The notes under the pieces: model-generated
Told to the model about the DNA's origin: nothing
The model's input: the letters and a program-made list of their open reading frames with translations, nothing else
Databases searched by the model: none
Origin: Saksenaea vasiformis B4078
Taxonomy: Eukaryota; Mucoromycota; Mucoromycetes; Mucorales; Saksenaeaceae
Direction: 5' to 3'
Assembly: GCA_000697055.1 (NCBI GenBank)
Contig: JNDT01002162.1
Coordinates: 1 to 64,000, forward strand
DNA length: 64,000 nucleotides
Translations under genes and position numbers: made by a program
Shown: one piece after another, positions 35,891 to 46,527 of the stretch
Position numbering within the stretch: position 1 is the stretch's first letter
How the letters are laid out: each line of letters begins with the position of its first letter

Positions 35891-38100
35891 ACAGTCTGGT
35901 GTCTGTATGTCCTTTGCACAACGGCTGTTGGAATGGTATGCCAGGGAGCATTGGGGATTACTTTACCGTACATCTTGCAATGGAAGAACTGATGCTCCCT
36001 CACATTTCTCCCCTAATCAATGCCATTAACTCTGAGTTTCCTGATGCCACTAAGCTTCTTTGCACGTGGCACATGATGCAAAACTTTATAACGAATATTA
36101 AGGGATATTTTAAGCATGGTGTAGTTGATTACTACGAGAAATGCATGAATGCATTATCAACCATGACCCATCATCGTTCAGAGGAAAAGTTTACAGAAGC
36201 TTTGTATAACTTTCGAGAAGCTGCAGCTTCTGGCTGTAATAAAGATGGTTCTGCCGCTGGAATCAAGTACATGAACAAGTAATGTAGGCAGTAGAAAGTT
36301 TGTTCATTTTTTCTGCGAAATAGATGACTTGAGTGCAAAGAGAAATGGGCAGGCTACATCACGGAGAAAATCTGTCATTTTGGCTGCACAACTACCCAAC
36401 GAGTTGAAAGCGCACTCATCATTGAAGAAGGATATAACAGTAGCCACCAGACTTGACAGAGCATTTGAAAAAAATGCACCGCCATTATATGGAGAAGGTA
36501 CACTGTTGCGTTGGATTTTAGATCTCGTAAGCCTATGTATATGTATTAGAATGACGAATGGAATCTCCTTTGTTCAAAGGAAATAATCACCATCGATGTT
36601 TCCATCGTAGAAAAAGACCACAGCAGGCTACTCCCACTTATCGGGAAAATTGCTTCACGAGCCTTGTTGACGATCAAAGAGCCGATGGACGAAGTGATCA
36701 CTGGTGGAGCAGCTGACGAATGTCGATGCAGGTGTCGCTTGGTATTTCATTTACCTTGCAAACACAGCATCCCGGCTACAGGTCCAATAGGGATGCGCAA
36801 CGTGCCTAGAAGATGGCACTTGGATGCGGCAAGACCATCGCCCTCCATGCCGGAAAGTGGCCCAGTTGATGGGAGCCGAAACGATCAGCCGTGGAGGCAA
36901 TACCTGAACATGTTGAACGCCAAGTTTGTGGCATGTGAAGATAGACAGCAGATGAATTCCCTGCTTGAAAAATTGAAGGCGCTGACAGAGACTCCCATCA
37001 CAAAACACGACGAAATTCGTAACCCAAAGGATGAGTACATCAAGACGCCAGGACGCCCAAAAAAATTGAAAAGAATCCTCCTGTCCTTTGGACCTACAAG
37101 AAAATTAAAATCACGCCGATTAAGGCTTCTCCAAAAGGTTGCAAAATGGCGGAGAGAACTCCAACAACTCTCCAAACCACGCCTAGAAGACGCTGAAGAC
37201 ACTACCGTATGCAATACTGGAATACATCTATGATTATTAACTGCTGAAATCTTAGAATTCGAAAGAACAACCGACATCTACCCTTCCAGAACAGCCGAAA
37301 AGACCGCGAGAAGATTCTGATGAATATCTACCCAATAAAAGGTAAAATAGCAAGTAAAAGCGTGCACTCAAACAGATATTTCAGGGCCAAACCACAATTG
37401 GAGCCATTCCACTTTGCTGTTGATCCAGCTATCCCGATCGAAGCTGTGAAAACAACAGTAAAGATTAGAGGTGATGGACACTGCGGTTTCCGCACACTGG
37501 CCTTGCAGATCAAAGGGGATGAAGAAGTTTACTCTGGGGTGAAGGGAGAAATGTTGGAGACTCTACAATCGTACAAATAAATATACCGCAACCATCTCTG
37601 GTATGACGTTGAAGATCTGGAGAAGAGAATGTCCGCTGGAGAAGACAATGATCGCACTGCACCATGCGATAAAAAAAATAGCAGACGTTAGTGACTGGTG
37701 GTAAGGTCCGGAGTGCTTTCAGCTAGCAGCAGACACTTATCGACGACCGGTTGTAGTCTCCTCTGACGCAGGTTGCGCAACTGTGATCAATGACAAACAC
37801 GAGTCGATACAAGTCCCGAAAGAGTTGCCACAAACCTATCTGCCCCTACATGGTCCACGTACCAACAAGGACCAACCTTTTCCAGTACTGTTCCATCTCG
37901 TCAATGGAAATCATTGGGAGACGTTGACATTGAAGCGCGCCATCAAAATAAGATGGCCAATGATCAACGTGGCTCACAACAGGGTCTGCGGAGAGCTTGG
38001 CATCAAGGACAGTCTACGGGAGTACTGGAAGCGCTATCTCTCGTTCTACAAGACTGCAGAGTTGCAACGCTTAGGTTCTATTACAATCGACTCCACGTAA
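35891..38100 (+). mobile_element. Decayed MULE transposase with SWIM zinc finger and OTU protease domain
   Basis: Three protein blocks lie in order on one strand. First, at 35960-36282 is a MULE-type DDE region (INSEFPDATKLLCTWHMMQN), whose C-x-W-H motif is characteristic. Second, at 36664-37233 is a SWIM zinc finger (CRCRLVFHLPCKH) followed by a basic tail with GRPKK. Third, at 37435-38090 is an OTU cysteine-protease domain with the Cys box GDGHCGFR and a late His box GNHWETL. The OTU part carries a TAA at 37578, a one-base frameshift near 37665 and a further TAA at about 37702, so the copy is not functional as a single protein. No terminal inverted repeats were found. Confidence 0.7.
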
Positions 38101-38447
38101 CTGTAATGTAAGAATGTCTGATATATTGGCGCCTATTAACCTATAAGTCTACTAGTTTGTTGCTGTAAATCACTCGCCTTTTTTATACTTTTCTATTTAT
38201 TCCTGCTTCTACATTTTTTGAACTATCTATCTATCTTTCTTTCTTCTTTCTCTTTTTTTTCCTTCTATTTTCTTTTTATTTGTTCTTTTTTATTTAAATC
38301 TTTCTTAATATACATTATCTGAATATCTACAATGATAGAACAAACTATTGCAGCAAATTTTCCAATGTACTAGGTTGGAAGTCAAGGTATCAATAACAAA
38401 CTGTCAAAAGCTTTTCATTGATTTAACGAGGCCTTGCCTGAATTTAT
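38101..38447. other. Pyrimidine-rich spacer
   Basis: T/C-rich sequence (about 38180-38300), including short TCTATCTATC repeats. No gene seen. Confidence 0.35.
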
Positions 38448-39159
38448 TTAGCGTTTAACCTCTTGATCACTAGGTTCATCCTCGCTACCGTCAAAGCTAT
38501 CGGTTACGACTTCCATATACCTTTCCATCGCCATCCACAGAGATGAAACTCTAGTGATCATAGATTTGACCTGAGATTTGTTTAAGATATCCTTGACAGA
38601 ATCTCTTCCTTGTTTCTGAACTAGAGCAGACAGGCTGTCCCACTCTTTCTTTTCTTTATCCCATTGTCCTTCGGGTACTTCGCCTAGAAAAACAGTCTCA
38701 TATACGTGTTCAACGAACGCATAATCTTTTATTGGTGTTATTATTGTTCTTCTTTATTTAGCACATTTATAATGTGCAGGATCTGACGTACTTGTAGCGT
38801 CCCGGAAATTCTTTATCAGTAAATTGATCCAAAATGTTTGATATATTCTGGAAAATTTTCCCATAGAGATCTTCAATAGTAGTTTTCTTGGTAATCAGCT
38901 TGAGGTGATGATATTCATGAGTTTGTCGGATCCGTTTTTCACGTTTTCGGGCATTAATTTTCTCGGAATTCTTTTTGTAATAAGCGAGTTCTCGTTTCCG
39001 ATTCCGTTTGTACCCACTGTCACTGGTCCTTTCTTTGGGCTTTGGTCCTGGCTTTCCGTGCTTAAGATCTGGGTTATGTGTATTACGAATATGCAGATTG
39101 GTCGCACTATTATTTGCATATGTCTTTGGACATTCAGGGCAAGCTGAGCGACTACACAT
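38448..39159 (-). CDS. C2H2-type zinc finger protein of unknown function
   Basis: Two exons (39159..38792 and 38751..38448) give 223 residues with an intact frame. Residues 8-27 form a C2H2 finger (C-P-E-C...H-I-R-N-T-H). A long basic linker follows (GKPGPKPKERTSD, NARKREKRIRQT), then a charged C-terminal region with DYAFVEHVYETVFLGEVPEGQWD and an acidic tail. The splice (GTACGT donor, AAATAAAG acceptor, 40-nt intron) was chosen because it alone joins the frames. It lies between two mobile-element relics, so it may be part of an element or a young lineage-specific family. Confidence 0.6.
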
Positions 39160-39289
39160 GAAATGTTACTAGCTGATATGATAGTAGCAGACTTATAACA
39201 TATGGCATAGTTAACGGCAAGGAAAAGATCAGAAATGAAATGAAAGATGCGAAATAAAAGATTAAAATTTAAATAGTATTAGCAGTCTT

Positions 39290-39700
39290 TTTGTTCGAAT
39301 AAGATTGCGCCACGCCAATATATCTTCTTGTCGCTTAAAAAGAGGTATAACGGCGCATATCTAAAGTCAAATGACAGGATATGCATCTATTCGAATATAA
39401 AGAACCGTGCTATTTTGTATTCGAATAAGAACAAACCGTGTTTATCTCTATTCGAATATGAAAAAAACCGTGTTCATTTGTATTCGAATAAGAAAAATCT
39501 GCGGGAATCTTTATTCGAATAGAAAAAAACCACGTTCATTTTTAATGCCATGTCCGTCTCTATTCGAATAGGAAAAAAAATGTCCATTTCTATTCAAATA
39601 GAAAAACCGTGTCCATTTGTATTCGAATAGTAAAAAACCATGTCCACTTGCATTCGAATAATAAAAAACCGTGTCCGTTTGTATTCGAATAGACACGGAC
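39290..39700. repeat. 30-bp minisatellite with TATTCGAATA palindrome
   Basis: About eleven imperfect units, each carrying TTCGAATA (starts near 39293, 39391, 39420, 39451, 39482, 39512, 39561, 39592, 39621, 39652 and 39682). They are spaced close to 30 bp, with an A run and CCGTGTCC in between. Every unit centres on the palindrome TATTCGAATA. Because 30 is a multiple of three, both strands stay open for short frames. It is not a CRISPR array: there are no unique spacers and the host is eukaryotic. Confidence 0.85.
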
Positions 39701-39783
39701 TCGACTTTTGGTTACACATCACCAAAAAATAGTGTAACCCGTGTCCGTAGGTTTTCCGTTGAAATTATCAGGGACCACTGTAT
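39685..39783. repeat. Possible transposon end next to the minisatellite
   Basis: A hairpin is formed by GGTTACAC (about 39710) and GTGTAACC (about 39732), flanked by ACACGGAC and GTGTCCGT. The outer edge reads inward as CAGTGGTCCCTGA directly beside a TA, which looks like a pogo/Tc1-type terminal inverted repeat at a TA target. The opposite end was not found. Tentative. Confidence 0.35.
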
Positions 39784-39849
39784 TGATGAGATTGCCACAT
39801 GTTAAAGCTTAAAGTGGCACTGTGGGAAAGGCGTTTCCGGAAATTCACC

Positions 39850-41150
39850 TGTTTTGTTCATTTTCAGGTACGACAAAACTTACAGGATGTACGGTGCAAA
39901 CGGTACCTAACCATTCAGGTAAGACCATCCTATAAATGCACTTCTCTTATTAAATGCTTCCTTTTTCATTCCAGACGTTTGTTCGGTGGTATCAAGAGAA
40001 AAAGGCCGCTGGTAAAAAGCTTGACAAGCGAACATCTAGAGAAGACGAAACAAAGAAAAAGGATATAACCGTTGTAACACCTACTGATTACAAGGGTGAA
40101 GACGATTACTGTACCGGTTCATTGATGTCAAAAAAGTTATAAAGGGCGGCAATACCTGCGGAATCATGTCCTCTGGCACGGATTACCGTGTTATCACTAT
40201 GTCGGAGAGCATCTCGCTATCAATGGAACGTTTCAAATACCATTGTAGGTTCTATAATCATTTCTCGACTCCTGATAACCATGAAGACATTGACCCAAAC
40301 CCACGATGGATCAATGATGCTTTCGAAAAGCACCTAAACCTTTCAGACTCACGGCGAAAGCTTTAGATGACATGTCGTTTACTTTTCATGTGAGAACATA
40401 GCACGAGTTCCGCAAGAGAGGTAATGTATAACCCAATGTAATTCTCGGTATGATGTTGAAACGTCAATCTACGCAGAGCGCTCCAGAAGGCGAAGACGTT
40501 CGGAAGATTGAAACGGAACTGAGAGACTAATGTTGCGTGAATTCTACACGTGGGCAAGATACGCTCAGAAGTGGGGAAAGACTTGTGAATTACAGAAGAG
40601 GAAGGCTTAGACTACCGTCGCCTCGGCAGAGCGTCGTAACCTAAGAAGCACTGTCCCTTTGAGAACGTCCAAGGAGCAAGCTATTCTCATGATATGAATC
40701 GGCTCAGCCGGAACAAGGGTCGTTACCGGCACCAAAGGGCCACAGCCGGCGGGGAGAAACAAAGCTACGCCGTCAATACATACAATGCAGTTATATTACA
40801 ATGACAGACGAGTCCAGATTGTCAAAAACATGTCCTACTGCCTCAAGTTCATATCGCATCCACAGAAGTTACATGAGTGCGAAAGCCACGCATGCCCCGG
40901 CCTGTGGGCAAAATACACGACCCGAGGACGGGTTACAAATGCTGCGATGAATATTGCGCTTACTGGCGAAAGCTGTGTATTGTCAAACGATCATTGCCCT
41001 TTCCCATCGTTCTCTCTGAAAAAAAGCATGCACCAACGTCCAGTTGCAAATAAAAGTTTCTTTATTGCGCGTATATCTTATTTAAGACAATGGGAAGCTA
41101 TCAATGACACAAACGTAACAAGGAAGAGTGCGACACGCAAATCATAGCAT
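39850..41150 (+). pseudogene. Decayed Fanzor/TnpB-like (OrfB) RNA-guided nuclease gene
   Basis: Protein-like pieces on the plus strand come in the order expected for this family. WYQEKKAAGKKLD lies at about 39975, an MSSGTDYRVITMSES block at about 40166, a basic helical stretch (TWARYAQKWGK) at about 40548, and IGSAGTRV at about 40697. Then comes a zinc-ribbon region, MTDESRLSKTCP, continuing in the next frame as YCLKFISHPQKLHECESHAC. Last is TNAAMNIALTGES (about 40950), matching the terminal R-D-x-N-A-A-x-N-I motif. Pieces lie in different frames with many stops, so it is dead. The call rests on motif order seen by eye. Confidence 0.5.
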
Positions 41151-41500
41151 CGGATAAACATAAAAAAACACTCCAAAATGCAGAGTTTATATGGAAGCCG
41201 AATGATTTTAGATAGACGCAAAATCATAGGAAAAATCCTGTAAGTCGCATTTTTCCAAAAGCAGCTCTCGTCAGAGACGCAACTGGCTTGTATGGCGGTA
41301 TTAATACGTGCATAGCAGCTTGAACGCTCAAATCATACGCATTATTCAATTAAAAACAAGCAGATCGATAATCTTCTGAATGCCTGTACCTCTTCGACAT
41401 GCGTTTTACGAGTGTTATTCGGTTAAATATTTAGCCTCCGTGAATATTCTGCCCAGCGTAACGCATCTGCCCTAAAGTTCACCCTTTGTCCTTCTATGCC
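41151..41500. other. Intergenic stretch with second copy of a dispersed repeat
   Basis: Carries at about 41213-41242 the same 29-30 bp sequence found at about 18206-18235, then the promoter of the GPI7 gene. Confidence 0.4.
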
Positions 41501-44500
41501 ATGAAGACAGCTTTTGGTCTGCTTTTGCTGGCCGTCATCCAACTTGCTGGAATTGCTGTTTTCTGTAAAGGATTTTTTCCGTATAAAGTATATCTTCCTG
41601 GCTTTGCAACTTATGAGAACGCGCCAACATGGCCGGATGGCGTTCATGACACGATGATAGAACCAGAGTTTGATCGACTGGTCTTTGTGGTCATTGATGC
41701 ACTTCGAAAGTATGTACAGTGTACTACAAGACACCACGCAAACCTTTCTCCCTTTATAGTGATTTCGTTCTTGGAAAAAACTCTGGTTTTAAGTTTGTGA
41801 AAAGGTACAAAAACGCTCCTCCATGAAAATGAAACCGTATCCTGACTCTGCCGCTTAGCCTTATCGAAAATCATGCGGCTATACCTTACACTGCTCGTGC
41901 AACTGCACCAACAGTTACCATGCCGCGCATCAAAGCGTTGACTACAGGTAAATTGGTTAGGCACGCGTTCTGGATCGTGTTCTTGACGTCTGTGTTCAAA
42001 GGCACCATTCCCAGTTTTCTGGATGCCGTGCTGAACATTGCTGAATCGGATACGACATCTTCTCTCGAATTTCACGATAACTGGGTCTATCAATTCAAGC
42101 AATCCTTAAACAAGACGATCAACCTTTTTGGCGACGACACATGGATCCGGCTACTCCCGGAGACGTTTGCTAAGGCAGACGGAACCACATCCTTTTATGT
42201 GACAGTAAGACGAACGGGCCTATCGAATGCACACATTAAACTTCTGTTCTAGGATACTGTCCAGGTCGATCTGAATGTTACGCGTCACATTAAATCGGAT
42301 ATCGCTCAACCTGACTGGGACGTCGCCATCCTTCACTATCTAGGATTGGATCATGTTGGACATCTAGGAGGACCTGAAAGGTTACAGTAAACTTGGTTTA
42401 ATTTTCTCTAGCCTACTAAAAAGTACTAGTCAGTTGATGAGACCGAAACAAGAGGAAATGGATCATGCAATCGAGGAAATATACCATATCGTGGCCAATC
42501 AGGATAAGGAGCGAACCATGAATGATCCCGAAGCGAAAGCAACATTGATTGTCATGTGTGGAGACCACGGTATGAATGAGGTGAGTAAAATCTCCCTTCA
42601 TCGGATCGACTCATGCGTAAACCGGGACATTGGTAGGAAGGCAACCATGGTGGTTCTTCTCTTGGTGAAACATCCACGGTACAAATAGACGCTTCCACTT
42701 TGTTCGCATATATCTGACCAGAAGAGACCAGTAGGCTTTGGTATTCATGAGTCCCCGATTTGAATCGAGACCTATGCTCAAAAAGCATACTGTAAAGTAC
42801 CATCAGCATACCGAGACGGCGTTTGGTTATCCTATCATTGATCAGATCGATGTCGTACCTACTTTGGCTGCCTTGTACGGTTTTCCTATACCGAAAAATA
42901 ACCTGGGCAAAGTAATTGTTGACCTCTACAAAGGACAAAAGTGTGAGTACAACCTTGTTACGTATCACTTGTTGTTCTTATGCCCGAGCATGCTATAGCT
43001 TCGTCCATACTCCGCGCGCTGCAGCTTAACGCATTCCAGATCGGTCATCTACTGACTCGGTTATTTCCTGGTGTAACATATTATCTTGAGAATCCACTTC
43101 AACAGCGCGATGACTCCACCGACTTGCACCCCGGCCAAATGTATACTGCAGCGGTTCGCCTTCATAAAGCGTTTATAGATTCGCCTTCGGACGCTTCAGC
43201 CGAAGAAGCATCGCATGCTTATCATCAGGTATTGATCTCATCGGTTTTTCCTTTGACTAATCACTAAACCTAGTTTATCGAGTTTGCGCAATCACAGCTT
43301 GCCAATGTGGCAAGCAACTACGGCCTGAATAGTATGTACGTTGGACTTGCGCTAATTTCCGTGAGTACACTGGCTCTGGTACGCCAAAGTATGTCTTTGG
43401 TCTCTACAGAGTCGGTCGCCAGTACACAATGGCGATCTATCCAATGGCTTATCGTAATTGGGGTGATTGCCTTTGCCGGAAGTACATTTGCCAGCAGTTT
43501 TGTGGAAGAAGAGCACATGACATGGTACTATTTTCTGCAGACTATATATTTGTTACTAGCGATTCAAGGGTAAAAAGGACATTGACACATCTTTGTGCCA
43601 TCATCGTCTAACAAGATTGTGGATAGCTTTTGGTCAACTGGTTATTCGTTACGACATCAGCTTAAATTTAGTCTGCTCTGCATTGCTCAGATGCTGCTTG
43701 CGCGCATCGGTATGGGCTGGAGTCGAGGAGATAGCTTTACGAGATACTTTTCATCGGCGATGCAGTGGCACCTTCTGGCAATATCTCTTGCTATACCTGT
43801 GCTTTGTGGAATCGCCACCATCCGTACTATTGGCAGTGCTCGACAGGTCGATGTATCACCAGGTGGCAGTATCATCCAGGCACTATGTCGAGCCGGTTAT
43901 GTCTTGATTACCACTCTGACTGCTACGTTTGTCATGGCATACAAACTTCGCACTGAAATGCCGGCGAACCTGCCTGCTGTCTATAATAGTGTTCTGCAAA
44001 TGGAGGTAGTCCAGCGATTGGACGATCTCCAACTAGGAAAGCTCGTCTTTAACTATGGCGGAGCAAGTTTCTTGGTACTTAGTGGCTTGATGTACGTTAG
44101 CAGGCGAGCACGGTTGTTGGATATGGAACAACAGCAAGGTATAGAAAACAAAAAAAAAGTCATTTCGTTTTATGTTACATATGAACTTAACAGCTTTATA
44201 ACCAGGGCTTGGATCCGAGCCGTTCCTACAATTACTACTTCATATGACTACCCCTCTCTTGATCCTGCTTTCGCGGACACAGAACGCTACACTGTTCACC
44301 ATTTTTGCGTTGCAATTTCATCTCTTAGTCAAGTGGAAGAAAGAATTGGAACCACCGACGGCCGTTTTCTGCTTTATGGTGACATGCTTAAGCCAAGCCG
44401 CATTCTTTATGACAGGTCGCACAAACTCGATCGCATCGATCGATCTGAGCAACGCTTATATTGGAGTCGGAGATTATGACACGCTATTGATTGGCGCGCT

Positions 44501-44885
44501 GACCTTCTGCTCTAATTGGTCCGGCAGTATATGGTGGGCGATGGCAAGTTGGGTTGTAACGCTGGATTGGTGGGAATACAACACCATTCAATCGACGTAT
44601 TTTGCTATTTTCCTGACGACGCTATCTGTGGCCGTAACGGTGCTACGTGAACACTTATTTATCTGGTCTGTATTTTCACCCAAGTATCTCTATCAGGTGG
44701 GCTGGACGGTCCTGTTCCATTGGATGGTGCAGGTCGTAGTAGGAAGCCTGTTCGTCAAGCAATGGGCCGCTCCTCCATCAATAGAGATCCACGCAACGGA
44801 CATTCCTGAGGAAGCAGAAGAAGCAGAAGAACTACTAGACGATCTAGATGCGACAGAATTTGAACAAAATCCAGAGGAACAATAA
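41501..44885 (+). CDS. GPI7: GPI ethanolamine phosphate transferase 2 (GPI7/LAS21, PIG-G)
   Basis: Adds ethanolamine phosphate to the second mannose of GPI precursors in the ER. Twelve exons: 41501..41709, 41760..41804, 41859..41947, 42002..42204, 42253..42380, 42430..42580, 42637..42678, 42735..42942, 42999..43228, 43274..43569, 43627..44138 and 44206..44885, for 930 residues. An N-terminal signal anchor is followed by an alkaline-phosphatase-like domain: VVIDALR, ATAPTVTMPR (nucleophile Thr), HYLGLDHVGH, MCGDHGMN and GNHGGSSLGETST. The C-terminal half has many membrane spans and the family segment FMTGRTNSIASIDLSNAY. An acidic tail ends the protein. It is convergent with the IFRD gene, 68 bp away. 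Confidence 0.95.
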
Positions 44886-44953
44886 AAAAAAATTCATGAT
44901 ATCTATCCTATTATTTTCCTTTTACTTTTTGCTATGCCTGTATGTACACGTGA

Positions 44954-46527
44954 TTACGATCTATCTTTTCCGCTCCTCGCAATCCTTAATTGTTTAGAGC
45001 GCATTTTTTGTCGTTCTTCATAGACATAGTGCTTGTCCACCTTACTCATGTCGTTCAAGGAATACTCATCATCACTATCGTTATCTGACGTGCGCTGACT
45101 AGAAAACCGTCCAGAGATATGAAATATTTGACGAAGCAAGCTGTTTGACTACAAAACCGAGTGAGCAGCAGAGCCACTAGTTGACTTGCCTTACCCTCAA
45201 ATGGACTTGTAGTCCCTGCCCAAGCGAACGCCGGAAAGCGTTTAGTACCAAGATTTTAGCTTAAATATGCGGATCAGTTTCTGAAGTATCGTTTTCAAAG
45301 AAGAACTTACACCATCCGCGAAATGAAATTAATCTTCCACCGATTTTGAGTTCTTCTATAGGCTTAATACCCTCTTCGACACTCTTGATAACATCCCGAA
45401 ATACTGATTTTTGCTCTGCTCGATCTGCTTTGTTCCGACGGCGGTTACTGTCGACCGAAAGCTCTCTTAGGCTGTGTATTAATCCGTCCATGTTATCATA
45501 TTCCGGGCGTTGCCATGCTTCTTCTTCTTCATCCTCTTCTTCTTCATCATCATCCTACGATAAAATGGTTGAGCTATTGCTGGAGCACCCTTAATGCTCT
45601 TACCGATTCGGTACATATCCGCACGATCTCAAACATTAGCGCGATATTCTCGCCTGCTGCCACGCGTACATCTTTATCAGAAGATTCCAAAAGTAATTCA
45701 TGCACCGGCATCACTCTGGGTTTAGCAAGTAAATATCTTGCCTTCCTTCTGATTCTACTTACTTTTCAAGCTCTTCCCAAATAGTTTCAAAATCTACTAC
45801 TCCCTCAGCGAACGAAGAAATAAAGAGGAGTCCATAAGCGCGTAAGGCAGCACACAGTATTTGGTCTATATCTTGTGAAGAGAGACCATCCGTATCGAGA
45901 CCCTCGCCTTCCGTCTCAATCAGGTCGTAGATATAATCACGGACCAGTTGCGTGTCAATATCTGACGCGGCAATAAAGGTAGCTAAGGCTATTGTTTGCA
46001 AACACTATAGATGTTAGTGCACACGTATATGTGGTGAGTGCACACGCGGCGAAACAAAGTGCATTACATTGGTTTTGATGATAACGTCGTTGCTGCTTGA
46101 GAGGGTACTCTTCAAAGACGGCAATATAATTTGATATAAATCTTCTTCTTGAGCAAGAGACATGTCGCCGTGACTAACAAAAGTCAAAGTAATGGCTTCA
46201 GCTGCAAGGCATGATTCCTTTTGGCTTCCACCTTTAGACAAGGAACGCCTCAACAGCATTAGCAGCTCTTCATTACGCATTTCAAGAGCCTCAGCTGCAT
46301 TATGGCGTAAAAGGTTGGTGATCAATGTAGCCAAAGCTTCTTCTCGAATGCTATGCTCGGTTAATAACGGAGATAGAAGGAAAAATAGATCACCTTGTTC
46401 GATTAACAGCGAGATCGTCTATGGCTTGATTCAGCGTATCCGTCCAGCTCGAGGAAATCAAGGATTTTGCATTTCCTGCATCGCCGCGATCTTTGTGATG
46501 CCCGCGTCTAGAAGTATGCGCTGGCAT
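44954..46527 (-). CDS. IFRD-family protein (interferon-related developmental regulator)
   Basis: Seven exons (46527..46394, 46350..46068, 46004..45763, 45736..45604, 45554..45311, 45259..45195, 45148..44954) give 431 residues. The start MPAHTSRRGHHKDRGD matches the basic N-terminus of IFRD proteins. An Armadillo-like helical region includes SIREEALATLITNLLRHN and KDVRVAAGENIALMFE. An acidic run of Asp/Glu precedes the C-terminal IFRD domain: LKIGGRLISFRGWSKILVLNAFRRSLGQGLQ followed by LLRQIFHIS. IFRD proteins are implicated in transcription co-regulation and, in recent work, in ribosome storage or protection. The role here is unproven. Confidence 0.9.

Noticed and set aside
39328..39696. Open frames on both strands through the repeat array
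   Set aside because: They exist only because the 30-bp unit is a multiple of three; the peptides are repeats of the unit and no gene signals flank them.
39290..39700. Possible CRISPR array
   Set aside because: Units are tandem with no unique spacers, and the sequence is eukaryotic.
43570..43626. Apparent frameshift in GPI7 at exon 10/11
   Set aside because: Using the acceptor after GGATAG (43626), with a perfect CTAAC branch site upstream, restores the frame; the earlier AACAAG acceptor was wrong.
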